From Phycisphaerae bacterium (GTDB lineage Bacteria; Planctomycetota; Phycisphaerae; UBA1845): a DNA stretch of 64,000 nt. This document shows, piece after piece, positions 1-10,600 of the stretch. The notes beneath the pieces are model-generated. The model saw nothing but the letters and a program-made list of their open reading frames with translations, searched no databases and was not told the origin of the DNA. The first letter of the stretch is position 1, and the number at the start of each line of letters is the position of its first letter. The stretch lies in contig JABWBH010000005.1 of the NCBI GenBank assembly GCA_013360585.1, positions 62,001 to 126,000 on the forward strand. The letters run 5' to 3'. The position numbers and the translations under genes were made by a program.

Positions 1-845
1 ACGCGGCGCGGACGGCGATCCGTGTCGGCGCGGGAGACGTGCGCATCGTGTACCGCCGGACGCGCGCCGAGATGCCCGCGATCGGCGAGGAGATCGACGA
101 AGCGCTGGAGGAGGGCGTCCGGATCGAGGAGCTTGCGGCGCCGGTCCGGATCCGGCGGGCGGGCGACGCGGCGCTGCTGACGTGCCGGCGGATGCGGCTT
201 GGTGAACCGGGTGCGGACGGTCGTCGCGGCGTCGTGCCTGACGTGAGCGAGGACGGGTATTTCGATCTGCGCGGGGACCGCGTCATCCTGGCACTGGGAC
301 AGTCCGCCGATCTGCGCATCCTTCCGGAAGGGTCGCAGATCCGCGAGGGGGCGGCGCTGGTCGGTTTCGCGTCCGCACCGGTTTTTCTGGGCGGAGACTT
401 CGCCACGAATGAGGGGACGGTTGCGGCGGCGATCGGAAGCGGTCGTCGTGCGGCGCTGCACCTTCACCGGGCGCTGACGGGGGAGGATCTTTTTCCGCCT
501 GAACCGGCGCCGGTGGCGACGCCGGAGCACGTCACGATGCACATCTTCATGCCTGCGCCGGGCGCCCACGGGCGGGTGACGCCGGCTTCGGAGCGCCGGA
601 ATCCGTTCACGGAGGTTCGCCGCGGGCTTCCGGATGATCCGGTGTTCCACGTAGCCGAGGACGAGGCCGCGCGGTGCTTCAGTTGCGGCGTGTGCAATCA
701 ATGCGACCGGTGCGTCCAGTATTGTCCGGAAGGCGTGCTGGTGCGGCGCGGCGAGGAGTTTTTCTTTGATTACGGTCAGTGCAAAGGATGCGGCGTATGC
801 GCATCGGTATGCCCGCGCGGCGTCGTGTACCTGACCGAACTCTGA
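1..845 (+). CDS. FAD/NAD(P)-binding oxidoreductase with C-terminal double ferredoxin domain (5' partial)
   Basis: The frame is open to the left edge, so the start lies upstream. The first visible residues include VYRRTRAEMPA, typical of the second nucleotide-binding fold of glutamate-synthase small-subunit-like flavoproteins. The C-terminus is Cys-rich: a CxxCxxC lead-in, a ferredoxin CxxCxxCxxxCP ending at CVQYCP, then CKGCGVCASVCP, which should hold two [4Fe-4S] clusters. The alpha and beta subunits of a 2-oxoacid:ferredoxin oxidoreductase follow on the same strand. I infer that it acts as the electron-transfer (delta-like) partner moving electrons between NAD(P)H, flavin and ferredoxin. 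The gamma subunit is not visible and may lie upstream. Confidence 0.85.
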   Translation, partial: AARTAIRVGAGDVRIVYRRTRAEMPAIGEEIDEALEEGVRIEELAAPVRIRRAGDAALLTCRRMRLGEPGADGRRGVVPDVSEDGYFDLRGDRVILALGQSADLRILPEGSQIREGAALVGFASAPVFLGGDFATNEGTVAAAIGSGRRAALHLHRALTGEDLFPPEPAPVATPEHVTMHIFMPAPGAHGRVTPASERRNPFTEVRRGLPDDPVFHVAEDEAARCFSCGVCNQCDRCVQYCPEGVLVRRGEEFFFDYGQCKGCGVCASVCPRGVVYLTEL

Positions 846-860
846 TCGAAAGGGAAGACA

Positions 861-1379
861 ATGAACCGTCATCTTCTGGGAATAACCGGTGTGTTCATCA
901 CGGCGTGCGCGGCGGGGGCGCTGGTGATGTTCGGCGGCGCGTCCGCGGGCGCCGATCAGGACGTCGCGCGGAAGCCCGTCCTCTTCCGCATCGGGACGTT
1001 TCAGCGCGCCGACGTGATGGTCGCGTATCACCGCTCAAAACAACATGACGACGTGATGAAGGAGTTGATCCGGAAGCGCGACGAGGCGCGGGCGACGGGC
1101 GACGAGGCGCGGGTCAAGGAGCTGGAGACGCAGGGCGCCGCGATGCAGGAGCGGGCGCACCGTCAGCTCGCCGGTGAAGCCCCGATCACGAACATTCTTG
1201 CGCATCTGAAAGAAGCCTGGCCCGCGATCGCGCGTGAGGCGGGCGTGGACGCGATCGTCGAGGCGACGCTCTTTGCGAGCGAAAACGTCGAGACCGTCGA
1301 TGTCACGTCGCTGGTGGTGAAGCAGTTCCCGTCGGCGCACCCCGACCGCAAACCCGCGGAGCCGAAGGCGGGCGGATGA
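861..1379 (+). CDS. Exported Skp/OmpH-like small protein
   Basis: 172 aa with an N-terminal hydrophobic signal (about residues 5-30) and then a charged, Lys/Arg/Glu/Ala-rich helical middle of about 60 residues. Near the C-terminus is a VDVTSLVVKQF segment like the conserved end of Skp/OmpH periplasmic chaperones. A good ribosome-binding site (aaggga) precedes the ATG. It lies 15 bp after the ferredoxin-flavoprotein gene and 16 bp before the alpha subunit, so it is very probably co-transcribed with an unrelated cytoplasmic enzyme. The OmpH assignment rests on weak overall resemblance. A hypothetical secreted helical protein is the safe description. Confidence 0.7.
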   Translation: MNRHLLGITGVFITACAAGALVMFGGASAGADQDVARKPVLFRIGTFQRADVMVAYHRSKQHDDVMKELIRKRDEARATGDEARVKELETQGAAMQERAHRQLAGEAPITNILAHLKEAWPAIAREAGVDAIVEATLFASENVETVDVTSLVVKQFPSAHPDRKPAEPKAGG

Positions 1380-1395
1380 CGGAAGGAGCGAACGC

Positions 1396-2562
1396 ATGAA
1401 GGCGCTGGTGACAGGGAATCATGCGGCGGGGCACGCTCTGGCGGCCTGCGGCGAGGCGAACCGGTCGGCGCGGGGATGCGCCGCCGGGGCGTACCCGATC
1501 ACACCGCAGACGGAGATCATCGAGTTCCTGCGGGCGTTCAACTTCTCCCGCGGGCGCGTCGTGCCGGTCGAGAGCGAGCACAGCGCGATGGCGGTCTGCA
1601 TCGGCGCGTCGATGAACGGCGCGCGCGCCTTCACCGCCAGCTCCGCCAACGGACTGGCGTACATGGTCGAGAACGTCTTCGCGGCCGGGTACCTCCGCCT
1701 GCCGATTGTGCTCGTCGCGGTGAACCGAACCCTGGGTCCGCCGTGGAACATCTGGGTGGACCAGGGCGACAGCCTGATGTTCCGCGACGCGGCTTGGATT
1801 CAGTTTTACACGGAGTCGCATCAGGATCTGGTGGACACGATCCTGCTGGCATTCCGCGTCGCGGAGGATCCGCGCGTGATGCTGCCCGCGTGCGTCGCGA
1901 TGGATGGCTTCGTTGTCTCGCACACGTTGATGGGCGTCGAGCTTCCGGATCAGGTGCAGGTGGACCGCTTCCTGCCGCCGTGCCACGTGCCGCACCGGCT
2001 GCGCGTTGAACACCCGGCGACAATCGGCGGGTTGACGTGGCCGCGCGAGTCTGAACATCAGCGGCGGCGCATCCAGGACGCGATGGAGCGCGTGCCTCAG
2101 GTGCTGGAGGAAGCGCGGGACGAGTTTGAGGCGGTCTTCGGCCGCCGGCCCGACGGGGCGATCCGGGCGGACCACGTTGACGGCGCCGAGGATGTGCTCG
2201 TCGCCTGCAACACGATGGCGCGCACGGCGAGACGGTGTATCGAGGCGCGGCGGGAGCAGGGCGACCCGGTCGGACTGGTGAAGATCAAGCTGTTCAGGCC
2301 GTTTCCGCGCGACGCGATGCGGACGGCGCTGAAGGGCGTTCGTCGCGTGGGCGTGCTGGACCGGAATCACTCGCCGGGGTCCGGCGGCGTGTTCTGGGGC
2401 GAGGTGGCGGCGACGCTTCAGGGACGCGGCGACGTCGTCGTGCAGGATTACATCGTCGGGCTCGCCGGCGGGGACGTGACGCCCGAGTTGCTCGGAACCA
2501 TCGCTGACGATCTGCACCGGCGCGAAGGCTCGGCGGAGCCGGTCTGGCAGGAGGTGGGGTAA
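1396..2562 (+). CDS. 2-oxoacid:ferredoxin oxidoreductase, alpha subunit
   Basis: 388 aa, the usual length for a stand-alone alpha (porA/korA/vorA-type) subunit. The hallmark AYPITPQTEIIEFL near residue 35, the ESEHSAMA segment and the later LFRPFP and DRNHSPG motifs are all present. With the beta subunit it decarboxylates a 2-oxoacid (pyruvate, 2-oxoglutarate or branched-chain) to acyl-CoA using thiamine diphosphate and reduces ferredoxin. A strong ggaaggag ribosome-binding site precedes the ATG. Substrate specificity cannot be decided from sequence inspection, so no gene symbol is given. The beta subunit follows about 120 bp downstream. Confidence 0.93.
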   Translation: MKALVTGNHAAGHALAACGEANRSARGCAAGAYPITPQTEIIEFLRAFNFSRGRVVPVESEHSAMAVCIGASMNGARAFTASSANGLAYMVENVFAAGYLRLPIVLVAVNRTLGPPWNIWVDQGDSLMFRDAAWIQFYTESHQDLVDTILLAFRVAEDPRVMLPACVAMDGFVVSHTLMGVELPDQVQVDRFLPPCHVPHRLRVEHPATIGGLTWPRESEHQRRRIQDAMERVPQVLEEARDEFEAVFGRRPDGAIRADHVDGAEDVLVACNTMARTARRCIEARREQGDPVGLVKIKLFRPFPRDAMRTALKGVRRVGVLDRNHSPGSGGVFWGEVAATLQGRGDVVVQDYIVGLAGGDVTPELLGTIADDLHRREGSAEPVWQEVG

Positions 2563-2679
2563 GCGGGTTCGGCGTCCGGCGGTCAGGGTTCGGGGTTCAG
2601 TGCCCGGCGCTTGAGGTTGGCGGGGCAAGATCGCTGGAACTCAAAAAAGCGACGTGTCAGCGTTGCGCGGAGGCTGGTC

Positions 2680-3630
2680 ATGACGACGTGTGCGACGGAC
2701 AGACACACCGGAACCGACGCGCTGCCTTGCGCGGGGATCGACCCGTTGCTGCGGGCGGGCAATACGAACTGCGCCGGATGCGGCATGTCGATCGGGCTGC
2801 AACTGCTCGAGCAGGCGCTGGGCGCGGAGCGCCGACCCCTGCTGGCGATCCCGGCGTGTTGCGGGATCGTGACGGCCGGCGCCTTTCCGACCAGCGCCTA
2901 CGGCGCGCCCGTGGCGGCGACGACATTCGCCAGCGCCGCCGCCGTCGCCACCGGGCTGGCGCTGGTCGGCGAACTCAACGGCGAGGACGCGCCGGTGATC
3001 TGCTGGGCCGGTGACGGCGGAACGTACGACATCGGCGTCGCCACCCTCTCCGCCGCCGCCGAGCGCAACGAAAACATCCTCTACCTTTGCTACGACAATG
3101 AGATTTACGGCAACACCGGGGGTCAACGCAGCAGCGCCACCCCCGAGGGCGTCGCCACCTCGACCACGCCGCGCGGCAAGACGGAGCGCAAGAAGGATAT
3201 CGTCGCCATCCTGGCCGCGCACCGCATCCCTTATGCCGCCACCCTCTCGATCGCGCATCGCGACGACTTCCTTCGCAAGGTGCGCCTGGCGCTGGGGATG
3301 AAGGGGTTCCGGTTTCTGCTGCTGCTGTCACCCTGCCCGACGGGGTGGAAGTCCGAACCGCAGGAAAGCGTCGCGCTGATCGACCTGGCGGTGCGCTGCG
3401 GTCTGTTCCCCTTGTATGAAGTCTTCGACGGCGTCCGCTACCGCATCAACGTCCGCCCCGACGGCACATCGCCGCAACGGTACGTGGAGAGCCAGCGTCG
3501 GTACGCCGGGTCGTGCGCGGACCCGACGCGCATCGAGTCGCAGATCCGCGAGCAGTGGGCCCGCCTCGATCGTCTCGCCGCGGCGTTTCCGGCTGACGCG
3601 TCCGCCTCCCTGGCAGGCGCCGACCGTTAA
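2680..3630 (+). CDS. 2-oxoacid:ferredoxin oxidoreductase, beta subunit (ThDP-binding)
   Basis: 316 aa from the ATG at 2680, chosen because ggagg lies 6 bp upstream and because homologous sequence begins just after it. An upstream in-frame ATG at 2611 would add 23 unlike residues. It carries NCAGCGMSIG (Cys-rich N-terminal motif of the beta subunit), the thiamine diphosphate/Mg motif GDGGTYDIG, and YGNTGGQ typical of pyruvate/2-oxoacid ferredoxin oxidoreductases. It binds ThDP and one [4Fe-4S] cluster in the family. It is the last gene of this operon, followed by about 0.87 kb of non-coding sequence. Confidence 0.93.
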   Translation: MTTCATDRHTGTDALPCAGIDPLLRAGNTNCAGCGMSIGLQLLEQALGAERRPLLAIPACCGIVTAGAFPTSAYGAPVAATTFASAAAVATGLALVGELNGEDAPVICWAGDGGTYDIGVATLSAAAERNENILYLCYDNEIYGNTGGQRSSATPEGVATSTTPRGKTERKKDIVAILAAHRIPYAATLSIAHRDDFLRKVRLALGMKGFRFLLLLSPCPTGWKSEPQESVALIDLAVRCGLFPLYEVFDGVRYRINVRPDGTSPQRYVESQRRYAGSCADPTRIESQIREQWARLDRLAAAFPADASASLAGADR

Positions 3631-3884
3631 ACTCGACTTTTTAGCTTTTCCGAGGGCGGGTTCTGTGAATCTCGAAGGAAAACGCAGACGTTGATGTTGG
3701 GCAACACATCCCGGAAACCCGGGGGTTTCAAGTTCCCCAGCCGCACGCCTTGAAGCTTCTGATCATTCGGGAATCTCCCTCCTTCAGAAACGGCAGAAGT
3801 CGCGTCCCGAGTTTCCACCGGCCGCCGGTGCTCGGTGCTACGGATGTTCCGTCGTCGTGGCGCGACGTGCATTCGGAGCTGGAA

Positions 3885-3924
3885 GGGGCGGCGGGGCGGC
3901 GGGGCGGCGGGGCGGCGGGGCGAC
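3885..3924 (+). repeat. 8-bp tandem repeat, five copies (GGGGCGGC), G-quadruplex-prone
   Basis: Five head-to-tail copies of GGGGCGGC (the last is GGGGCGAC), followed by another GGGG. The result is six G4 runs separated by exactly four bases, an ideal intrastrand G-quadruplex pattern on the plus strand. It could vary in copy number by slippage. Confidence 0.85.
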
Positions 3925-4193
3925 GGGGAACCACCGCACCGCCCGCACACCCAGCCGCTGCCGTGGTTGTTTCTTCGTCGCTGGAACGACTTTTTCTTCG
4001 CTGCCGGTGCGGCGACCTACGCGCCCTTGCCGGCGACCGGCAAAGGCGGCGGCGGTCAACGTCGTGTTTTACGGCGCGGCGCGGCAGAGCGCGGCGCCGC
4101 TGCATCGCGCACGGCATGCGGAAGCGGCGCCCCCGGCGAGGATGTCCCCCTCGAGCGAGGGGAGTTGGGCATCCCTTGCTTTCGCACCGGATC

Positions 4194-4210
4194 GCGAAGC
4201 TCTGCTTCGC
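4194..4210. repeat. Perfect 7-bp hairpin
   Basis: GCGAAGC - TCT - GCTTCGC, a perfect inverted repeat with a 3-nt loop inside the non-coding region. No T-tract follows on either strand, so a classical terminator is not supported. Confidence 0.5.
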
Positions 4211-4214
4211 AAGG

Positions 4215-4231
4215 GCGGACCGGGGGTCCGG
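4215..4231 (-). repeat. Palindromic interspersed element, copy A (diverged)
   Basis: GCGGACC-GGG-GGTCCGG hairpin. On the minus strand it is preceded by GCATCCC, resembling the GGATCGC lead-in of the copies at 50841 and 58492. Membership is judged by eye and is weaker than for those two copies. Confidence 0.4.
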
Positions 4232-4496
4232 GATGCGGGAACGCAAAGCCTCGCTGCCCGCCCCGCCGCGTTGCCGCAAGGCCGGGTATCCGAGGTCGAG
4301 GCACGAGTTGAGCCGACCGGTGATCCGCGCCCGCGTATCTCCGTTGTGCCGACTTGCCTTCGCTTGACCGGTTGCGCTTCCCTGAATAATCTAGTTGGAG
4401 AGTTGCGCTCGCGCTCGGCTGGCTCTGCGACCTCGCGGAACGGATCCGAACGCCGCATCACGTGCTTTCCCGGATCGCCTCCCCGAAAGCACCGCA

Positions 4497-4569
<73 letters not shown>

Positions 4570-4674
4570 GTCCCCTTCCGCGAGACCCGGCGCATCAGGA
4601 GCCCGGTTCCTGCGCTGTTACGCCTGTCCCGCAGCCCCGGATGACGGGCGCTTTGCGGCGCGGAGTGCGCGGCG

Positions 4675-7600
4675 TTACGGGTTGGCGGCGTCGTAGAGGG
4701 CCTGGATGTCTTCGGACCAGATGTCGCCGGTGGCCCAGGTGTGTCCGCCGGTGAGCGTTTGACTCTGATGCCCGTAGCGCTCAAGCACCTTGCGGACGAA
4801 CTCGGTCTGGACTTCCCTGGTGAGCTTGCCCGAACCTTCGGTGCGGCCGTAACCGAGGATGTCGGGAACGCCTTCCGGTCCCCACGTGTTGGTGTCGCGG
4901 TTGAGGGCGACGGCGTGTTGAAGCCCGAAGCCGTGGAGCACTTCGTGGAAGTGTCCGGATCCGGCATGCTTGAGGTTGCCTTTCTTGTCGACGTAGATGT
5001 TGGCGTTGTCGGCGGTGCGGCCCGGATCTTCGCCGAACCAGCAGGTTTCGCCCGCATTCGGGCTGCACTCTCCCCAAAGCCCCGCCTTCTTTTCATCCTC
5101 GGTGCGGCGCCGGAAGCGCAGGACGGTGACTTGGTTGATATCTTCAGGGGTGGGGTTGAGCGCGTCGGGGTTTTTCTCAACGACCTTGAATTTTGCTTTG
5201 ACGGAGAATGTGCCCCAGTCGTGGGCGGTGTTGCGCGGGACGCGCTTCTCGAACTCCTTCTGAAGCTTGCGGGCGACCTGCTCGGCGCGCTTCGCGTCCC
5301 ACTTTCCGCGCGGATGCAGCCACTTGTACATGTCGGTGGATTTGTCGAAGTAGACGTAGACGGTGGACTCGATCTTGTAATCGACCTGTCCGTCGTCACC
5401 GTAGTGGATCGTGTGCTTCGCGGCGTGACCGTCCGGGTCGAAGCGGGTGACGGGATTGTCGAGGGCGTAGGCGTAGAGATTGTTCTCGAGGGGGGACGCG
5501 ACCCCGGTGGTCGGCTCGCCCTCGGCGAACATCGGGTCGGGGGTGATGAAGCGCCCGGTAAGGGCGTGATAATGCCGCGCGCCGAAGTAATGAAGCCCGC
5601 TTTCGTCGTCCCGCTCCTTGTCAATGAACTGGTAGAAGGGGTCGAAGGGGTCGCCGGCGTGATGAACGTGGCGGAGGCGTCCGTAAGGGTCGTTGTAGAA
5701 TTCGGAGACGAGCACGCCCGCGGCGTCGGTGACGAAGCTGGCGGATCCGAGGTGATCGGCGTGGTAGAAGTAGACCGGGCCGGGCGCTGGCGCGGTGAGC
5801 GTCAGGTCTTCGTCGCTGACGATCCAGTACCCTCGACCGGGTTCTACCACCGCGAGCGAGTTGACGTAGGTCGGCGCGCCGGGGTTGAACGTCGTCCACG
5901 TCCGCGTCGCGCCGGCGTAGGCCCACAGCCCCGTAATTCGCGGATGTTGAGCGAGCAGGTCTTCGAGGGCGCGGTTCGAAAGCCCCGGAAACCCGAGCAG
6001 CGTCGGCGTGTTCGCGGGGACGTGAAGGCTCGCATTGCTGACCGGACCTTCTAGAACGAGCTGTGCCGGGGTGATCATGTCCAGCCAGTATCCGACGCCG
6101 GGGCGCAGGGAGGTCAGCGTGTTGCTCTGACCTCCGGGGACGAAGATGAGGTAACCAGCGCCGTCATGCGCGTACACCGCGCGGTAAAGACCGTCGATGC
6201 CGGCCAGGATGTCCTCCGGGTCGGTTGAACCGGGGTCCACCTGAAAGCTGATGAGGTTCCAGCCGGGAGCGAGATCGACGTGCTGCGCGGCGACCGGGGG
6301 GGCGGGCATCGCACCGTCCACGCGGGCGCGGCGGGACTCATCGGCGAAGACGTACTTGATCAGGCGGTCGTCGCGGACCTCCGCGCCGTCGCCGATGTAC
6401 GACGTCTGCACGCCGTCGATGCGCTTGATGACGCGGCGCCCGGCGTAGTCATACAGATAGCGGATGTCGCGCCCGTCAATGACAACGCGCCCCAGGCGAT
6501 CGGCGAAATCGTAGACATACTCGTCGCCGTCGTTGTCGATCAGGTTGCCGTTGTCATCGTAGGCGAAGCGGCGGCGGCGCTCGCCGTTGTCGGTGCGGGT
6601 GAGGGCGTGAGGTCCGGGCGGGTCTCCGGGGGCGCGGCCGACGCGGCCGCTAGTCCCGCCGGACCCGCCGTAGCGCATCTGCCCGAGATGGACGTCGTCG
6701 TTGTCGGCGTCGTCGCTGGTCTGAAGGGCGAGGTTGCCGAGGCGATCGTAATCGTAACGGATCGCGGGGAAGCCCATCCCTGAGGCACGGGTGAGGCGGT
6801 AGAGGTTGTCCACGGTGAACGCCGCAGTCATGTTGCGCGGGTCGTCGCCCGGCACATCAGTTCGTCCGTCATCAACGCCGAGGATGTTGCTGACTTGATC
6901 GTACTGGTAGGCAAGATCCTGAAGCACGGCGCCCGGTGCGTCTGTCGCGAGGTGCGTCAGGCGCTGGCGCGGATCGTACGCGTAGCCGGTGATGACGCCG
7001 CTGGACAGAAGGCACGTTTCCTTCCGACGGCTGGGCGCATACGTCAGTTGCTCGACGAATCCGGGAACGCTGACAAGCAGCCCGCGGGCGTCGTAGGCGT
7101 AACGCACCGCGCCGCCGTCCGGGAAAGTCATCTGCACGGTGCGCCCGAGATTGTCGAGAAGCATCCGACTGATGTAGTCCCGCCGCGAGCCGTCGGGCTG
7201 GATGATGCGCTTCACGACGGTCTCCAGATCGCCGAAGGCGTTGTACCCGAGCACCTCCTCGCCGGTGAGGTCCGCAACCCAGCTCAGTTTCCCGCGCTGA
7301 CGGGCGAGCGCCGGAAAGTCCGGATGCGGGGCGTCGTAATGATAGGCGACGTCGGGAGTGCGCCCGGCGCTTAAAGGATGTCCGTCGTCGAGATAGTCTT
7401 CCGAGAGAAGGCGGCCTGCGGCGTCGTAGGCGTAGACGATCTCCTGTCCGAGGGCGTCCTCCCGGCGGAGGAGGTTACCGACGGCGTCGTAGGTGTACGT
7501 GACGTGTCCGCGATCCAGATCGTTGATGAAAAGGCGGCGTCCCAGCCCGTCGTAGCGCATGTACTTGACGTTGCCGCCGGCGTCTTCGACCTCCGCAAGT

Positions 7601-10600
7601 TGCGCCGGGAGGGCGTAGCGGTAGCGGGTGATGAACGTTCCCGAGTCCGTCTGTGAAAGCGTCTCGAGCTCGTGAACCTCAGTCACGCGACCCAGTCCGT
7701 CCGAGTACGTCGTGACCGGGGTGTCGGCGTGCGATCCGCCAACGTTGTCCTCCGCGTCATACTGCCGGACGGCGAGGGGCAGATAAACCGTCGTGGCACG
7801 GGCGCGCGCGCCGTCCGCATCAGGGGGACTGAGCGTCTCGATGACGCGGCCGAGGGCGTCGTAGCGCGACGTCGTCGCGGGAGTTTCCGGAGGTGGGGCC
7901 GACCACGTCCCGCTGCCGCCCGTGTAAGGCATGAAGGATTGACGGGGCAGGCCGCGCGCGTTGTACAACGTTACGTCGCGCATGACCGGTCCGCCGGTCT
8001 CGAACGTCCCGAGGGGGCGCCCGAGGCCGTCAAAAAAGGCGCGCACCGAGACGTTCGGCGCGCCGCCGACATTGTCGCGCAGGACGGTGCGGATCGAACT
8101 GATCGGCGCTGCAAGCTCATAAATGTAGCGGCGCGTGGGTCGGCCGCCGCTGTCGCCGGGGCGAAGTTCATCCACCAGCCGCCCGAAGACGTCGAACGTG
8201 AACCGCGTGATCTGCCCGTTGAAGTCGGTGAGCGACTTGACGACACCGAAGCGGCGATCGTATTCGGCGTCGATCGTCAGATCAGGCTCACCCTCACCCA
8301 GAACGATGACCTCTTGGACAGGAAAGACCGGGAAATCCGCGTCGTAGACGATGCGGCGGTCATTCTCGTTGGCGTCGCGGATGACGATGGGGTTCCCGAA
8401 GGCATCCACCTCCTGCCGGAACGTGTCCACCACGCCGTCCGGATCTCGTGGGTCGCCGACGGCGAAGGAACGCTCGGTCAGCGGAGGAACCGGGCCGCCG
8501 GAGACGAGGGCCTGCGTCCGGTGCAGGACACCGCGCCCGCCGACCTCTCCGAGCGGCAGACCGACGAAGGAAGCGCCATCGTAGAAGTTGCGTGTCTCGC
8601 TGACGAACGCGCCTCCGGGACCGCCCGCCGACTGCACGACCCGGCTGACGCGATCGACGATCCACGCCGGTTCGTTGAGGGCGTACTCGAAGGCCGTGTG
8701 AAGATCGTCATCCGGGTTGGCGAGGTCGCCTTCGCTCCACTCAAACAGTGCGTTGCCCAGCGGCGACAGGTCGGCGCGAACGCGGATCGTCCGGCTCAAA
8801 GCACGCCCCTGCTCGATGAGGACGCGGTCGGTCAGCGTCTGCGCCGACTGCCGCACGTCGCGTCGGTAGCCGTCGGCCGCGCGGTAACCGTCGCCCAGCA
8901 GATCGACGAGCGCGCCGCCGTCCGCGCGGCAGAGGTCGCGGATCCTCCACGTCGCAAGCGTCCGCTCGAAGACCGCCGCGTCATCGGCGAACCCGCCGTC
9001 GCGCAGGGGATCATCCGGCAGGGCGGTGCTTTCGCTCCAGATTTGCACGCCTTTGAGCGGCTCTTCTTCGCGGCCCGTCCAGAGGTCGCCCTCCTCGTCC
9101 ACCTCCCCGTCGCCGTCGTTGTCGACCCCGTCCGGTGCGCCGGTGTGAAACGCATGACGCAGAACCTGCGTGGGCGCGTCGGAACCGCCGAAGCGCTCGT
9201 CGCCCAGGTTGATCTGCTTGACGAACGCGAAACCGCGGAACTGGTGTTCGACCGGGTCATAATACGCATCGCGGTAGACGAAGTGCGTGACATATTCGTC
9301 GCCGTCAGAACCTTCGTCGAGATAACCGTCGAGATCCAGGCCGATCGCCGTGCGCGTCTCGGCGACGACATGAACCGGGAAAGGCGCGTGCATCGTCCAC
9401 GGGTTTCCCGCAAGACCGGCCTCAACGGCCAACTCGCAGGTCGTGCGGTAAGCGATCTTCGTTTTACGCCCGTATCCGTTGTCGATGAGCGTCAGCAGAT
9501 TCGCATGCGAGGTTCCGCCGATGAGTTCACCCAGATCCACGCACATCAGCCGCGAAGACGGCAGCGAGGAGTCCGCGTAGATCAGGTCCGTCGTCCCGCT
9601 GCCGTTCAGGTCCGCCCAGTGCGCCGTCGCGCCCGGCGTGACCGGCAGGTCGATCACCACGCGGGAGGTGTCTAGCCGGTCGTCGCCTAAGTTCTGCCAG
9701 AACCAGAGTTCGTCGCCCCGAGCGCGCTCGACGACGAGATCGGCCAACCCGTCGCCGGTGATGTCTTCCAGGCGGGCGCGTTCCAGGTTGCCGCCGGGCC
9801 GGTCATCCAGCGCGCGATCCGGCAGGCGCATCTCACGCCGAGCGCTGAACCGCGCATAACCGCTGCCGGGCCACCAGAGGACGCCGGCGGGTGTGATCTT
9901 CGCGACGTCGGGCACACGGTCGCCGTTAACGTCCACGAGGAACACTCCGGGGTCGGAGAACTCGACGGGGCGCGACCCGTCGCGCGGGGCGTCCGTCAGG
10001 ATCGGACCGGTGTACGTGCCGTCGCCCTGATTATACCACGCCAGTAACGCGCCGTTGTCGCTTTGCAGAACGTCAATCCGCTTGTTCAGGCTCAGGTCTG
10101 ACATGCGGACGTTGCGGTTGCCGATGCCGAAAGGCGCAGGCGGCGGACGGTGACCCGCGAACATGCGCCGCCCCGCCGACCAGCCCACGCGACCGGTGCT
10201 CGCGAAATACTCGACCTCGTCATCCGAGCCGGCCGTCACCAGATCCGCCACGCCGTCGCCGGTCATGTCCGCCAGGTGAACCTTCGGTGACGCCAGATCG
10301 TACGTCAGCGCCCGCGGCTCCTGCGCTTCGACCGGGATCGGTCCCTCGAACTCAATCCACGCGGCGTCGCCTTCGCGGCGCAATCCGCGGTTGAGATAAC
10401 CCGTGTGCCCCGTCCCCGTCACCAGCAGGTCCGGCAAGCCGTCCGCGTCGAGGTCCGTCAACTCGGTGTGCTCACTGTCGAGCGCTTCGGACGGCTCGCC
10501 GCGCGTTTCAATCACCGCGCCGGCTGCGGAAATCGGCGCGGAGCCGTCCCCGGATCGGAACGCGCTGTATTCGAACGTGGTGGACGGCAGCGCGCTGACC

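Larger units (their letters stand above)
3631..4496. other. Non-coding region between beta subunit gene and tRNA-Phe
   Basis: 866 bp with no convincing gene. Open frames here are made of Arg/Gly/Pro/Ala-rich translation on both strands and overlap each other, as expected from GC-rich non-coding DNA. It contains a G-rich 8-bp tandem repeat (3885-3924), a hairpin with arms CCCCTC/GAGGGG at 4147-4162, a hairpin GCGAAGC-TCT-GCTTCGC at 4194-4210, and a palindromic element at 4215-4231 related to copies elsewhere in the window. Confidence 0.7.

Noticed and set aside
4570..4674. Immunity gene downstream of the Rhs protease
   Set aside because: Only 105 bp lie between the Rhs stop and tRNA-Phe, with no plausible coding frame.
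7672..9675. Long plus-strand open frame opposite the Rhs gene
   Set aside because: Antisense shadow of a GC-rich gene; the minus strand encodes clear VCBS and YD repeats.
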